The notes: a model not told the origin generated them from the letters alone. Positions 52,852 through 61,516 are shown, numbered from the stretch's first letter. The stretch is 64,000 nt of DNA from UBA1756 sp045222555 (GCA_045222555.1 JBGUYY010000029.1:186001-250000); one strand, 5' to 3'. Numbers and translations: made by a program.

Positions 52852-53540
52852 TTTGATTCCGTTTGTCGGTCATCCGGCGCGGGTTCCACCACCACCACAA
52901 TCTCGCCTTTCACCTCCTTGGCAGAGAAATGCTGGAGCGCCTCCTGCAACGTGCCCCTGAAGTTCTCCTCGTGGATTTTGGTCAGCTCGCGGCAGACACA
53001 AACGGCTCTGTCTGCGCCAAAAAAAGGCATCATCATCTCCAAAGTTTTCACGAGGCGGTAGGGTGATTCGTAGAAGATGGAAGTCTCCTGTGCGGCAGCC
53101 ATCTGCTTGAGACAGGTCTCTTTACCCTTTTTGTGGGGGATGAAACCGTAGAACTTAAAACTGCTGGCAGGAAGGGCGGAGTTGACGAGTGCCGGAATCA
53201 GGGCGGTGGCACCGGGCAGACACTCTACCTCGATACCCTGCCGCACACACTCCCTCACTAACAGATAGCCCGGATCGGAGATGCAGGGAGTTCCCGCGTC
53301 GGAGGTAAGCGCCACCATTTCAGCTTGCTGAATCTGCCGGATGATATGCTCCAACTGCTGGTGCTCATTATGAATATGGTAAGCATAGCAGGTCTTTTCC
53401 AGCTCGAAATGGCGGAGCAGATTCTTGGTGGTGCGGGTATCTTCGCAAAGCACAAAGTCTGCCTCTTTCAGCACGTTAAGTGCCCGAAGCGTAATATCCT
53501 CAAGGTTTCCGATGGGAGTGGGTACAACAACAAGTCGCAT
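52848..53540 (-). CDS. rsmI: 16S rRNA (cytidine-1402 2'-O)-methyltransferase
   Basis: 230 residues. Tetrapyrrole-methylase fold: LVVVPTPIGNLEDITLRALNVL at the start, CEDTRTTKNLL, LTSDAGTPCISDPGYLLV, VECLPGATALIPAL and FYESPYRL, all in the RsmI order. Shorter than E. coli RsmI because the C-terminal domain is absent, as is usual in Bacteroidetes. Coupled to the riboflavin kinase gene by overlap and 3 nt after the sigma factor gene. Confidence 0.94.
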   Translation of the reverse strand: MRLVVVPTPIGNLEDITLRALNVLKEADFVLCEDTRTTKNLLRHFELEKTCYAYHIHNEHQQLEHIIRQIQQAEMVALTSDAGTPCISDPGYLLVRECVRQGIEVECLPGATALIPALVNSALPASSFKFYGFIPHKKGKETCLKQMAAAQETSIFYESPYRLVKTLEMMMPFFGADRAVCVCRELTKIHEENFRGTLQEALQHFSAKEVKGEIVVVVEPAPDDRQTESK

Positions 53541-53543
53541 AGG

Positions 53544-54410
53544 CTACAGATAGGTTTTAAGTTTCGACTGGTTGACCTCGGTACGGAGCCGTTTGATGGC
53601 GCGCTCCTTGATCTGGCGCACGCGTTCACGCGAAAGGTCGGTGCAGGCGCTGATCTCATCGAGGGTGTATTCGCGCTTGGTATGGAAACCGAAGTACATA
53701 CTCAGCACTTCGCGTTCAGTTTCCGGCAGACTGGCCAGCACATCGTCAAGATCAGAGGTGAGTGATTCGGCGATAAGCACGTCGTCAGTGGCATTGCCGC
53801 CGCCATCCGGCACGAACGTGTCGATAAACTTGGTGTCGTCGTCGGCGCTCAGCGGGGCATCAATGGAGACATGGTAGCCGTTCTGACGCAGCAGGTCGGC
53901 CACTTTGTCGGCGGGAAGATCCACAGCCTCAGCCACTTCATCCACAGTGGGATTGCGCACCAGCTCCTGTTCCAGACGGGAGGTCTCCTTACGGATCTTG
54001 CCGATGGTGCTCACCTGATTGAGGGGCAGGCGCACCACACGCGACTGTTCCGCAATGGCGGTGAGGATGGCCTGACGGATCCACCAGACAGCATAGGAGA
54101 TGAACTTAAAGCCGCGGGTCTCGTCAAAACGCTCGGCAGCTCGCAGCAGACCGATATTTCCTTCCGTAATCAGGTCGGGCAAACCGATGCCCTGGTTCTG
54201 GTATTTCTTGGCGATGGAAACAACAAATCTCAAGTTAGCGGTAGTGAGTTTCTCCAGTGCCTCGCGGTCACCGGCCTTGATACGGCGAGCCAGCTCCACC
54301 TCTTCATCGGCGGTGATGAGCGGGGCCTTCGAAATATCGGACAGGTAACGCTCCAGCGAAGCCGAGTCGCGGTTGGTGATAGAACTGGAGATTTTAATTT
54401 GACGCATCAT
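53544..54410 (-). CDS. rpoD: RNA polymerase primary sigma factor (RpoD type)
   Basis: 288 residues, the short form lacking region 1.1 that is the housekeeping sigma of Bacteroidetes. Region 1.2/2 runs from SLERYLSDISKAPLITADEE through NLRFVVSIAKKYQNQG and RGFKFISYAVWWIRQAI; region 3 and region 4 follow, ending with TLDEISACTDLSRERVRQIK as the -35-type recognition helix. It recognises TTTG/TAnnTTTG promoters, which fit the boxes annotated in this window. Two overlapping ATG codons at the start; the first is used here. Confidence 0.94.
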   Translation of the reverse strand: MMRQIKISSSITNRDSASLERYLSDISKAPLITADEEVELARRIKAGDREALEKLTTANLRFVVSIAKKYQNQGIGLPDLITEGNIGLLRAAERFDETRGFKFISYAVWWIRQAILTAIAEQSRVVRLPLNQVSTIGKIRKETSRLEQELVRNPTVDEVAEAVDLPADKVADLLRQNGYHVSIDAPLSADDDTKFIDTFVPDGGGNATDDVLIAESLTSDLDDVLASLPETEREVLSMYFGFHTKREYTLDEISACTDLSRERVRQIKERAIKRLRTEVNQSKLKTYL

Positions 54411-54440
54411 AATGGTATGGTTTTTGGTGGGTTAATGTTT

Positions 54441-54480
54441 GATTTAAAAGATTTGAAGATTTGAGAGATTTGAGAGATTA
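54441..54480. repeat. GATTTGA-type tandem repeat upstream of the sigma gene, copy 1
   Basis: Imperfect 8-9 nt units (GATTTGAGA) downstream of htrA and upstream of rpoD. A second tract is at 54557-54591. Confidence 0.65.
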
Positions 54481-54486
54481 TTAATA

Positions 54487-54551
54487 CGAGCGTAGCGAGT
54501 TCAAATGCGAACGAAGTGAGCAACTAATCTGTAAATGTGAGCGTAGCGAAC
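54487..54551. repeat. Three GAGCGTAGCGA-type short repeats
   Basis: CGAGCGTAGCGAG at 54487-54499, GCGAACGAAGTGAGC at 54507-54521 and GTGAGCGTAGCGAAC at 54537-54551. They are variants of a GxGAnCGnAGnGAnC unit spaced about 20-30 nt apart, sitting between two A/T-rich repeat tracts. Confidence 0.7.
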
Positions 54552-54556
54552 ATCAA

Positions 54557-54591
54557 ATATTTGAGAGATTTGAGAGATTTGAGAGATTTGG
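54557..54591. repeat. GATTTGA-type tandem repeat upstream of the sigma gene, copy 2
   Basis: Four copies of TTTGAGAGA, ending just before the htrA stop codon. Confidence 0.7.
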
Positions 54592-54594
54592 GAA

Positions 54595-55707
54595 TTAATT
54601 ATTGCCGTTGGAATAATAGAGTTGGGTAGTGCCTTCGCTATTGAGAAGAGTAAGCGGAGTTTTGCGGGAAGTGCCATCGCGAAGGTAGGCAACCTCCACG
54701 CGGTCGCCAGGTGAGTACTGGGCCATCACCTCGCGCAGTTCGGAAACGGAGTTGACCTCCGTACCGTTGATGGCGGTGATGACATCATACTGCTGGAGGC
54801 CAGCACGATAGGCAGCGCCATCATCGGCAACGGAGGTGATGCAGACGCCTTTCACCTGCGAGAGGTTCAGCTCCTGTGCCACGGTATTGTCCACCTCCTG
54901 TATGGTGACGGCCAGCACGGCGCGCTGCACCATACCATATTCTTTTAAATCCTCCACCACCTTACGGGCGATGTTGGAGGGGATGGCGAAAGAGTATCCA
55001 GTAAAGTAACCGGTATGGCTGGCGATGGCGGAGTTGATGCCGATAAGTTCGCCCGAGGCATTGACCAGTGCACCGCCGCTATTTCCCTGATTGACAGCCG
55101 CATCAGTCTGTATGAATGACTCGATGGAGGTGTTTTCGCCAAGGATGTCGAGGTTACGGGCTTTGGCGCTCACGATGCCAGCGGTGACGGTAGAGGTGAG
55201 GTTGAAGGGGTTACCCACGGCGAGCACCCACTCCCCTATCCGCACCTGGTCGGAGTTGCCGAAGGTAAGGGTGGGCAGACCGTCGCATTCGATCTTGACA
55301 AGGGCAAGGTCGGTCTGCGGGTCAGTGCCAACGATGGTGGCGGGGAACTCGCGTTTGTCGTTCAGCGTCACGGTAATATCCTGTGCATTTTCCACCACAT
55401 GGTTGTTGGTGACAATGTAGCCATCGGGACTGATGATCACGCCGGAGCCGGCGCCCATCACCTGCTGTTCATACGAGCCGAAAGGTGACGAAAAATTGAA
55501 AAAATCTTCCCAAAAACTTCCACTGAAGAAGTCATCCCAGCCGGAAGTGCGGTACAAAAAAGTAGTTTTAATGTGTACAACCGCGTGAACTGACTGCTCC
55601 GCGGCGGAAGTCAAATCGACATAATTGCGCGAGGTGGACTGTGCGTAAGCCGTCGTCGCGAAACACAGCATCACACTGATCAACAATAATTTACAAAATC
55701 TTTTCAT
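54595..55707 (-). CDS. HtrA/Deg-type serine protease with one PDZ domain
   Basis: 370 residues from the ATG at 55707, supported by a signal peptide (ending TTAYAQS) and an AGGAGG 9 nt upstream. Trypsin-like periplasmic protease and chaperone of the envelope stress response. The catalytic triad is visible: His in VTNNHVVENAQ, Asp in PQTDLALVKI, Ser in GNSGGALVNASGELIG. A PDZ domain (VKGVCITSVADDGAAYRAGL, about 280-370) follows. It has one PDZ, so is nearer to DegS/DegQ-short forms than to DegP. No transmembrane anchor other than the signal peptide. Confidence 0.93.
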   Translation of the reverse strand: MKRFCKLLLISVMLCFATTAYAQSTSRNYVDLTSAAEQSVHAVVHIKTTFLYRTSGWDDFFSGSFWEDFFNFSSPFGSYEQQVMGAGSGVIISPDGYIVTNNHVVENAQDITVTLNDKREFPATIVGTDPQTDLALVKIECDGLPTLTFGNSDQVRIGEWVLAVGNPFNLTSTVTAGIVSAKARNLDILGENTSIESFIQTDAAVNQGNSGGALVNASGELIGINSAIASHTGYFTGYSFAIPSNIARKVVEDLKEYGMVQRAVLAVTIQEVDNTVAQELNLSQVKGVCITSVADDGAAYRAGLQQYDVITAINGTEVNSVSELREVMAQYSPGDRVEVAYLRDGTSRKTPLTLLNSEGTTQLYYSNGNN

Positions 55708-55716
55708 CTTTATAGC

Positions 55717-55722
55717 CCTCCT
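55717..55722 (-). promoter_or_regulatory. Shine-Dalgarno-like AGGAGG before htrA
   Basis: AGGAGG on the minus strand with 9 nt to the ATG at 55707, canonical in spacing and sequence although Bacteroidetes seldom need it. It supports the internal start over the longer frame. Confidence 0.6.
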
Positions 55723-55824
55723 AAAAATCACAATTTATATATAATAAAGACAAACAAGAAACGAAATTGTTTTCAAAAAATTATTTTATTTTTCAAATAA
55801 AGTCAAAAATAGAAAAAATATTTG

Positions 55825-55832
55825 TAATTTTG
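55825..55832 (+). promoter_or_regulatory. Probable -7 promoter box of rplU-rpmA
   Basis: TAATTTTG, 37 nt before the rplU ATG. The -33 region is A/T-rich with no exact TTTG. Confidence 0.45.
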
Positions 55833-55869
55833 CCGCCCGAAAAATTATGTCTAACTAAAATCAATCAAA

Positions 55870-56181
55870 ATGTACGCAATCGTAGAAATAGCAGGGCAAC
55901 AATTTAAGATTGAAAAGGATCAGAAGATCTTTGTTCATCGCCTCAAAGCTGAAGAAGGTGCCGAAGTGAAGTTCGACCGCGTGATGTTAGTAGACGACAA
56001 CGGTTCTGTAAAAGTGGGTACCCCCACCGTTGCTGGCGCAGAAGTTTCTGCCACTGTCTTGAAACATCTCAAAGGAGAGAAAGTTTTGGTCTTCAAGAAG
56101 AAAAGAAGAAAAGGTTATCAGACTTTGAATGGTCATCGTCAGTATCTGACCTCTGTCCAGATCAACAGCATCAGCCTTTAA
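55870..56181 (+). CDS. rplU: 50S ribosomal protein L21
   Basis: 103 residues. Starts MYAIVEIAGQQFKIEKDQK, the L21 signature, and ends with VFKKKRRKGYQTLNGHRQ and a tail that contact 23S rRNA. The partner rpmA follows after 43 nt. This L21-L27 pair is conserved across bacteria. Confidence 0.97.
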   Translation: MYAIVEIAGQQFKIEKDQKIFVHRLKAEEGAEVKFDRVMLVDDNGSVKVGTPTVAGAEVSATVLKHLKGEKVLVFKKKRRKGYQTLNGHRQYLTSVQINSISL

Positions 56182-56224
56182 TCAATTAATTCACGGATTT
56201 TATCACTAAAAAAAATAATTCATT

Positions 56225-56497
56225 ATGGCTCATAAAAAAGGTGTCGGTAGTACTCAAAACGGTCGCGAATCCGAAAGCAAACGTTTAGGTATCAAGATTT
56301 TCGGCGGTCAGATCTGCCGTGCGGGCAACATCCTGCTCAGACAGAGAGGCACGGTTCACAATCCGGGTCGTAACGTCGGCATGGGCAAGGACCACACGAT
56401 CTACGCGCTCATTGACGGTACTGTCGAGTTCAAGAAAAGGATGGGCGGCAAATCCTATGTCTCCGTCATTCCGATGGAGCAAGGTGCTGAAGCCTAA
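56225..56497 (+). CDS. rpmA: 50S ribosomal protein L27
   Basis: 90 residues. MAHKKGVGSTQNGRESESKR start with the conserved N-terminal tail that reaches the peptidyl-transferase centre, then the RAGNILLRQRGT segment. The N-terminus has no extra cleaved leader. tRNA-Pro lies 51 nt downstream and is probably on the same transcript. Confidence 0.97.
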   Translation: MAHKKGVGSTQNGRESESKRLGIKIFGGQICRAGNILLRQRGTVHNPGRNVGMGKDHTIYALIDGTVEFKKRMGGKSYVSVIPMEQGAEA

Positions 56498-56548
56498 TCC
56501 GCGTGCATCTTCCGGCCGGTCATGCAATGCGTGCATAGCCGGAGGATA

Positions 56549-56621
56549 CGGGATGTAGTTCAGTTGGCAGAATACTTGGTTTGGGACCAAGGGGTCGCTC
56601 GTTCGAGTCGAGTCATCCCGA
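56549..56621 (+). tRNA. tRNA-Pro (anticodon TGG)
   Basis: Acceptor stem CGGGATG / CATCCCG (7 bp), anticodon stem CTTGG / CCAAG with loop TTTGGGA, and T arm GCTCG / CGAGT with loop TTCGAGT. The anticodon TGG (56582-56584) reads proline codons. The 3' CCA is not encoded. Confidence 0.95.
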
Positions 56622-56636
56622 CCCAGAAGATAGAGA

Positions 56637-56710
56637 GGTTCCGTAGCTCAGCTGGATAGAGCAACTGCCTTCTAAGCAGTAGGTCCCGCGTTCGAATCGC
56701 GGCGGAATCA
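56637..56710 (+). tRNA. tRNA-Arg (anticodon TCT)
   Basis: Acceptor stem GGTTCCG / CGGAATC, D stem GCTC / GAGC, anticodon stem ACTGC / GCAGT with loop CTTCTAA, T stem CCGCG / CGCGG with loop TTCGAAT. It reads AGA/AGG. The 3' CCA is not encoded. It lies 15 nt after tRNA-Pro. Confidence 0.96.
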
Positions 56711-56718
56711 CAATAGAA

Positions 56719-56747
56719 ACACCTGCAAATTTGTGGGTGTTTTTTTT
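56719..56747 (+). terminator. Intrinsic terminator after tRNA-Arg
   Basis: Ten-bp hairpin (ACACCTGCAA / TTGTGGGTGT, with two G-U pairs) and a run of seven T, ending the rplU-rpmA-tRNA unit. Confidence 0.85.
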
Positions 56748-56789
56748 CATATCCCCTTCTCTATCCCTCAATTTTAACAAAATTTTCTT

Positions 56790-56797
56790 TATATTTG
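56790..56797 (+). promoter_or_regulatory. Probable -7 promoter box of the KilA-N gene
   Basis: TATATTTG, 74 nt before the ATG at 56872; no clear -33 box. Confidence 0.4.
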
Positions 56798-56871
56798 CAG
56801 ACTGAATCCTGACTATAAAATTGCACAGGATTTTTATCATTATCATACTCATTTACAAACTATTATAACTT

Positions 56872-57690
56872 ATGATGAAAACACAAGAAATGAATGTCAA
56901 GGAAACCGCCATCCGAACCATGAAGATTGGCGACATTGATTACATCTGCATCACTGACATTGCCAAACAGAAGAATCGGCTGGAGCCCAAAGATGTAGTA
57001 AAGAACTGGTTAAGATTAAAGAATACAATTGAATACTTGGGCATGTGGGAAATGCTCAATAATCCCAATTTTAAGGGGATCGAATTCGACCCCCTTTTGA
57101 GGGAATCTGGGAGTAATGCTTTCACGCTCAGTCCTAATCGGTGGATTGCCCTCACAAATTCTATTGGGCTAATTTCCATAACGGGAAGAAACGGAGGAAC
57201 ATACGCCCAACGAGACATTGCTTTCAAATTTGCTAGCTGGGTTTCTGTTGAATTTGAATTATATCTTATCAAGGAATTTCAGAGGTTGAAAGAGGAGGAA
57301 CAGAAGGCACTTGGATGGTCGGCAAAACGCGAGCTCTCGAAAATCAACTACCATATTCACACCGATGCCATCCGTTCGAATCTTATTCCTGATGAAATCG
57401 ACACCTACCACAGTTCAATTATTTATGCTGAAGAAGCTGATGTTCTGAATGTTGCATTATTCGGCATTACAGCAAAAGAATGGAGGGAGGCCAACCCTAA
57501 CAAGAAAGGCAACATGCGAGACTATGCAACTATCAATCAGTTGATATGTCTCTCGAATATGGAGAACCTCAACGCGGTATTCATCAATGAAGGAATTCCC
57601 CAACGCGAACGACTCCTAAAGCTCAACAAAATCGCCATCCAACAGATGACCATTTTGGAAGAAGTGGGAAACCGGAAATTATTGAAATAA
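56872..57690 (+). CDS. KilA-N domain DNA-binding protein
   Basis: 272 residues. The N-terminal half holds the KilA-N domain (IDYICITDIAKQ, VVKNWLRLKNTIEYLGMWE, GGTYAQRDIAFKFASWVSVEF), a fold found in phage and mobile-element DNA-binding proteins. The C-terminal half is a helical region of about 140 residues (NYHIHTDAIRSNLIPDEID onward) common in chromosomal Bacteroidetes members. Such proteins are often accessory genes of unknown role. It is A/T-rich and sits alone directly after two tRNA genes, a usual site for acquired DNA, and before nifJ. Confidence 0.83.
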   Translation: MMKTQEMNVKETAIRTMKIGDIDYICITDIAKQKNRLEPKDVVKNWLRLKNTIEYLGMWEMLNNPNFKGIEFDPLLRESGSNAFTLSPNRWIALTNSIGLISITGRNGGTYAQRDIAFKFASWVSVEFELYLIKEFQRLKEEEQKALGWSAKRELSKINYHIHTDAIRSNLIPDEIDTYHSSIIYAEEADVLNVALFGITAKEWREANPNKKGNMRDYATINQLICLSNMENLNAVFINEGIPQRERLLKLNKIAIQQMTILEEVGNRKLLK

Positions 57691-57697
57691 ATATTTG

Positions 57698-57800
57698 TAT
57701 TTTTGCACGCTGTATTGTCAAAGAGCTACATACGGCGACCTCAGAAACGATGCCAGCGCTCCATGCTCATTTCTGTCAAAGAATAGCATCCCCTTTTATT
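57698..57800 (+). ncRNA. Possible small RNA between the KilA-N gene and nifJ
   Basis: A TATTTTTG promoter-like box (57698-57705) is followed by a G/C-richer stretch with a CAGAAA / TTTCTG stem around an inner AGCGCT palindrome, then a T-rich tract. The 63-codon open frame here looks non-coding. Evidence is thin; it could be only the end of the KilA-N transcript. Confidence 0.2.
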
Positions 57801-57870
57801 TCTTTTTTCTGCCTGAAGAAATTTGGACTAATTTTATTTTAATTTATTATAAATTATCAACTAAAAGTTG

Positions 57871-57878
57871 TATTTTTG
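57871..57878 (+). promoter_or_regulatory. Probable -7 promoter box of nifJ
   Basis: TATTTTTG, 76 nt before the nifJ ATG, following a long A/T-rich tract; the -33 position is TTAT-like. Confidence 0.5.
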
Positions 57879-57954
57879 CAGGTTAATTATTTTAGCACAA
57901 AAAGAAAGTAATCAACCAAATATCAATCTTTAACCATTTAAATAACAATTAATT

Positions 57955-60900
57955 ATGGCAGAAAAGAAATTTATGACTTGCGACGGTAACTGCGCTGCTG
58001 CTCACGTAGCCTACATGTTCAGCGAAGTGGCCGCCATCTACCCCATCACCCCGTCAAGCCCGATGGCTGAGTACATCGACGAGTGGAGTGCCGGTGGAAG
58101 AAAGAACATTTTTGGTGAAACCGTCAAGGTTGTCGAGATGCAATCTGAGGCTGGTGCCGCCGGTGCCGTTCACGGTTCCCTCCAGGCCGGTGCCCTCACC
58201 ACCACCTACACCGCATCACAGGGTCTCCTGCTGATGATCCCCAACATGTACAAAATTGCCGGTGAGCTCCTTCCCGGCGTGTTCCACGTCTCCGCACGTG
58301 CTTTGGCCGCACAGGCTCTCTCCATCTTCGGTGACCACGCCGACGTGATGAGCGCCCGCCAGACCGGTTTCGCCATGCTGGCTACCGGCTCCGTGCAGGA
58401 AATCATGGACCTCGCTCCTGTAGCACACCTCGCCGCCATCGAAGGCCGCGTGCCGTTCCTCCACTTCTTCGACGGTTTCCGTACCTCCCACGAAATCCAG
58501 AAGGTGGAAGCCACCGACCAGGCCAAGGTTGAAAAACTCGTCAACTGGAAAGCCCTCAAGGAGTATCGCGACCGCGCCCTCAACCCGGAACACCCCGTGA
58601 CCCGCGGTACCGCCCAGAACCCCGACATCTACTTCCAGACCAGAGAGTTGCAGAACAAATATTACGACGCTCTTCCGGACATCGTAGCCAAATATATGAA
58701 GAAGATGAGCAAAATCACCGGTCGTGAATACGCTCCCTTCACCTTCTACGGCGCTAAAGATGCTACCGACATCATCGTCGCTATGGGCTCCATCACCGAC
58801 GTCATCAAGACCGTCATCGACAAGGAGAACAAGGCCGGCAAGAAACTCGGTCTCGTAAGCGTTCACCTCTATCGTCCCTTCAGCGTGAAATACCTCATGG
58901 AGGTCATGCCGAAGAGCGTGAAGAGAATCTGCGTGCTCGACCGCACGAAAGAACCCGGTGCCAACGGAGATCCGTTGTACCTCGACATCGTGGAAGCCTT
59001 CAAGGATGTGAAGAAACAGCCCATGATCATCGGCGGCCGTTTCGGTCTCTCCTCCAAGGACACCACCCCCGCACAGGTGCTGGCTATCTACAAGAACCTC
59101 GCCGCTGCCAAACCGATGAACCAGTTCACCGTCGGTATCAACGACGATGTGACCCACCGTTCTCTCAAGGTTGGTAAGGAAATCTCCATCCTGCCGAAGG
59201 GCACGTTCGAAGCCAAATTCTACGGTCTCGGTGCCGATGGTACTGTGGGTGCCAACAAGAACTCCATCAAGATCATCGGTGACAACACCAACAAATACAG
59301 CCAGGCTTACTTCGACTATGACTCCAAGAAATCTGGCGGTTACACCTGCTCCCACCTCCGTTTCGGCGACCAGCCCATCTTGGCCCCCTACCTCGTCGGT
59401 ACTCCCGACTTCGTGGCCGTTCACGTTCCTTCTTATCTGAAGAAATATGACTGCCTCCGTGGTCTGAAAAAGAACGGTACGTTCCTCTACAACTCTCCGT
59501 GGAGCGTGGCCGACACCAAGAAACATCTTCCCGACTTCGTGAAGAAATACTTGGCCCTCAACAACATCAACATGTACATCATCGACGCTACCAAGATTGC
59601 CGCTGAGATCGGTTTGGGCAACCGTACCAACACCATCCTCCAGAGCGCCTTCTTCAAGATTTCCGGCGTTATTCCTTACGACCTCGCTGTGGAGCAGATG
59701 AAGAAATTCATCGTGAAGAGCTACGGCAAGAAGGGTGAGGACATCGTGAACATGAACTATGCAGCTGTTGACCGCGGCGGTGAAATCACCAAGGTTGACA
59801 TCCCCGCAGAATGGGCTAAGTTGGATTGCACCACCGATTTCGTGTTCGAGAGCAACCCGAACGATCCCGATTTCATCAACAAGGTGATGCGCCCGATGGT
59901 GGCACAGTGCGGTAACGACCTGCCCGTGAGCGCCTTCAAGGAAATCGTTGACGGCACCTTCCCGGCCGGTACCACCGCTTACGAGAAACGCGGTGTTGCC
60001 ACCGTGGTTCCGGAATGGGATCCCACCAAGTGTATCCAGTGCAACCAGTGCTCACTGGTTTGTCCTCACGCTGCCATCCGTCCCGTGGTGATGACCGACG
60101 CCGAGCTGAAGAAAGCTCCGAAGGGCATGGCCGCCATCGACGTGAAGGTTCCGAAGGAACTCGCCGGCATGCACTTCCGTATGCAGGTTTCCGTGATGGA
60201 CTGCACCGGCTGCGGCAACTGCGCCGACGTTTGTCCCGCCAAGGAAAAGGCTCTGACCATGAAACCGTTCGAAAGCCAGTTGGCTGAAGCCAAGAATTGG
60301 GAGTTCGGTCAGAAGAAAGTGACCTACAAAGACAACCTCATCGACAAATACGCCAACGTGAAGAACAGCCAGTTCGCACAGCCTCTGTTCGAGTTCAGCG
60401 GTGCTTGCGCCGGCTGCGGTGAAACTCCTTATATCAAGACCATCACCCAGCTGTTTGGTGAGAGAATGATCGTGGCCAACGCTACCGGTTGCTCCTCCAT
60501 CTATGGTGGTTCAGCTCCTGCCACTCCGTACTGCAAGAACTGCAGAAGCGGCAAGGGTGTGGCTTGGGCCAACAGCTTGTTCGAGGACAACGCTGAGTTC
60601 GGTCTCGGTATGGCTACCGCTACCCGCAAGATGCGCGACCGCGTGGAGCGCATCATGAAGGAAGCCATCGCCAACTGCGACTGCTGCGACAAGAAACTCA
60701 AAGCCCTCTTCCAGGAGTGGATCGACAACCGCGAATGCGGCATCAAGACCGCCGAGCTGGCCGACAAGATTGTGGCCGCTTGCGAGAAATGTGGTTGCGA
60801 CTACTGCAAACAGATCGTTGACCTGAAGGATCACTTGGTGAAGAAGAGCCAGTGGATCTTCGGTGGTGACGGTTGGGCTTACGACATCGGTTTCGGCGGT

Positions 60901-61497
60901 CTGGACCATGTATTGGCCAGCGGCGAAGACGTGAACGTGCTCGTACTCGACACCGAGGTTTACTCCAACACCGGCGGTCAGTCCTCCAAGGCTACCCCGG
61001 CAGGTGCTGTGGCGAAATTTGCTGCCTCCGGTAAGAAGGTGCGCAAGAAAGACCTCGGTATGATCGCCAAGAGCTACGGTTATGTGTATGTGGCACAGGT
61101 AGCTATGGGCGCCAGCCAGGCACAGTACTTCAAAGCCATCAAGGAAGCCGAAGCTTATCCGGGACCGTCACTGGTGATCTGCTATGCTCCGTGTATCAAC
61201 CACGGCATCAAGATCGGTATGGGTCATTCGCAGCTCGAAGAGAAGCTGGCTGTGGATTGCGGTTACTGGCACCTGTGGCGCTTCAATCCTGCTGAGGAAG
61301 AGGCCGGTCAGAACGGTTTCCACCTCGACAGCAAGGAGCCCGACTGGAGCAAGTTCCAGAACTTCATCCTCGGCGAGGTCCGCTACAACAGCTTGATGAA
61401 GACCTTCCCGGAGGAAGCCAAGGAGTTGTTCGCCAAGACCGAGCAGTTCGCCAAGCTGAGATACGAAGGGTATAAGAAGTTGAGCGAAGGGAAGTAA
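57955..61497 (+). CDS. nifJ: Pyruvate:ferredoxin (flavodoxin) oxidoreductase
   Basis: 1180 residues, the single-chain PFOR. Converts pyruvate and CoA to acetyl-CoA and CO2, reducing ferredoxin, central to anaerobic metabolism. N-terminal domain with YPITPSSPMAEYIDEW; two 4Fe-4S motifs, CIQCNQC (from residue 693) and CTGCGNC (from residue 750); a CAGCGE cluster region; and the thiamine diphosphate site GDGWAYDIGFGGLDHVL (from about 971) with NTGGQSSKATP. All domains are complete. Codon use is strongly biased, in line with very high expression. Followed by a strong terminator. Confidence 0.97.
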   Translation: MAEKKFMTCDGNCAAAHVAYMFSEVAAIYPITPSSPMAEYIDEWSAGGRKNIFGETVKVVEMQSEAGAAGAVHGSLQAGALTTTYTASQGLLLMIPNMYKIAGELLPGVFHVSARALAAQALSIFGDHADVMSARQTGFAMLATGSVQEIMDLAPVAHLAAIEGRVPFLHFFDGFRTSHEIQKVEATDQAKVEKLVNWKALKEYRDRALNPEHPVTRGTAQNPDIYFQTRELQNKYYDALPDIVAKYMKKMSKITGREYAPFTFYGAKDATDIIVAMGSITDVIKTVIDKENKAGKKLGLVSVHLYRPFSVKYLMEVMPKSVKRICVLDRTKEPGANGDPLYLDIVEAFKDVKKQPMIIGGRFGLSSKDTTPAQVLAIYKNLAAAKPMNQFTVGINDDVTHRSLKVGKEISILPKGTFEAKFYGLGADGTVGANKNSIKIIGDNTNKYSQAYFDYDSKKSGGYTCSHLRFGDQPILAPYLVGTPDFVAVHVPSYLKKYDCLRGLKKNGTFLYNSPWSVADTKKHLPDFVKKYLALNNINMYIIDATKIAAEIGLGNRTNTILQSAFFKISGVIPYDLAVEQMKKFIVKSYGKKGEDIVNMNYAAVDRGGEITKVDIPAEWAKLDCTTDFVFESNPNDPDFINKVMRPMVAQCGNDLPVSAFKEIVDGTFPAGTTAYEKRGVATVVPEWDPTKCIQCNQCSLVCPHAAIRPVVMTDAELKKAPKGMAAIDVKVPKELAGMHFRMQVSVMDCTGCGNCADVCPAKEKALTMKPFESQLAEAKNWEFGQKKVTYKDNLIDKYANVKNSQFAQPLFEFSGACAGCGETPYIKTITQLFGERMIVANATGCSSIYGGSAPATPYCKNCRSGKGVAWANSLFEDNAEFGLGMATATRKMRDRVERIMKEAIANCDCCDKKLKALFQEWIDNRECGIKTAELADKIVAACEKCGCDYCKQIVDLKDHLVKKSQWIFGGDGWAYDIGFGGLDHVLASGEDVNVLVLDTEVYSNTGGQSSKATPAGAVAKFAASGKKVRKKDLGMIAKSYGYVYVAQVAMGASQAQYFKAIKEAEAYPGPSLVICYAPCINHGIKIGMGHSQLEEKLAVDCGYWHLWRFNPAEEEAGQNGFHLDSKEPDWSKFQNFILGEVRYNSLMKTFPEEAKELFAKTEQFAKLRYEGYKKLSEGK

Positions 61498-61516
61498 GAT
61501 TTAATTCCCGATATTC

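Noticed and set aside
57695..57886. 63-codon frame between the KilA-N gene and nifJ
   Set aside because: Phe-rich product from A/T-rich DNA, covers a promoter box, no homologue recognised.
58216..59526. 436-codon frame antisense to nifJ
   Set aside because: Shadow of a highly biased gene; product is Gly/Val/His-rich without motifs.
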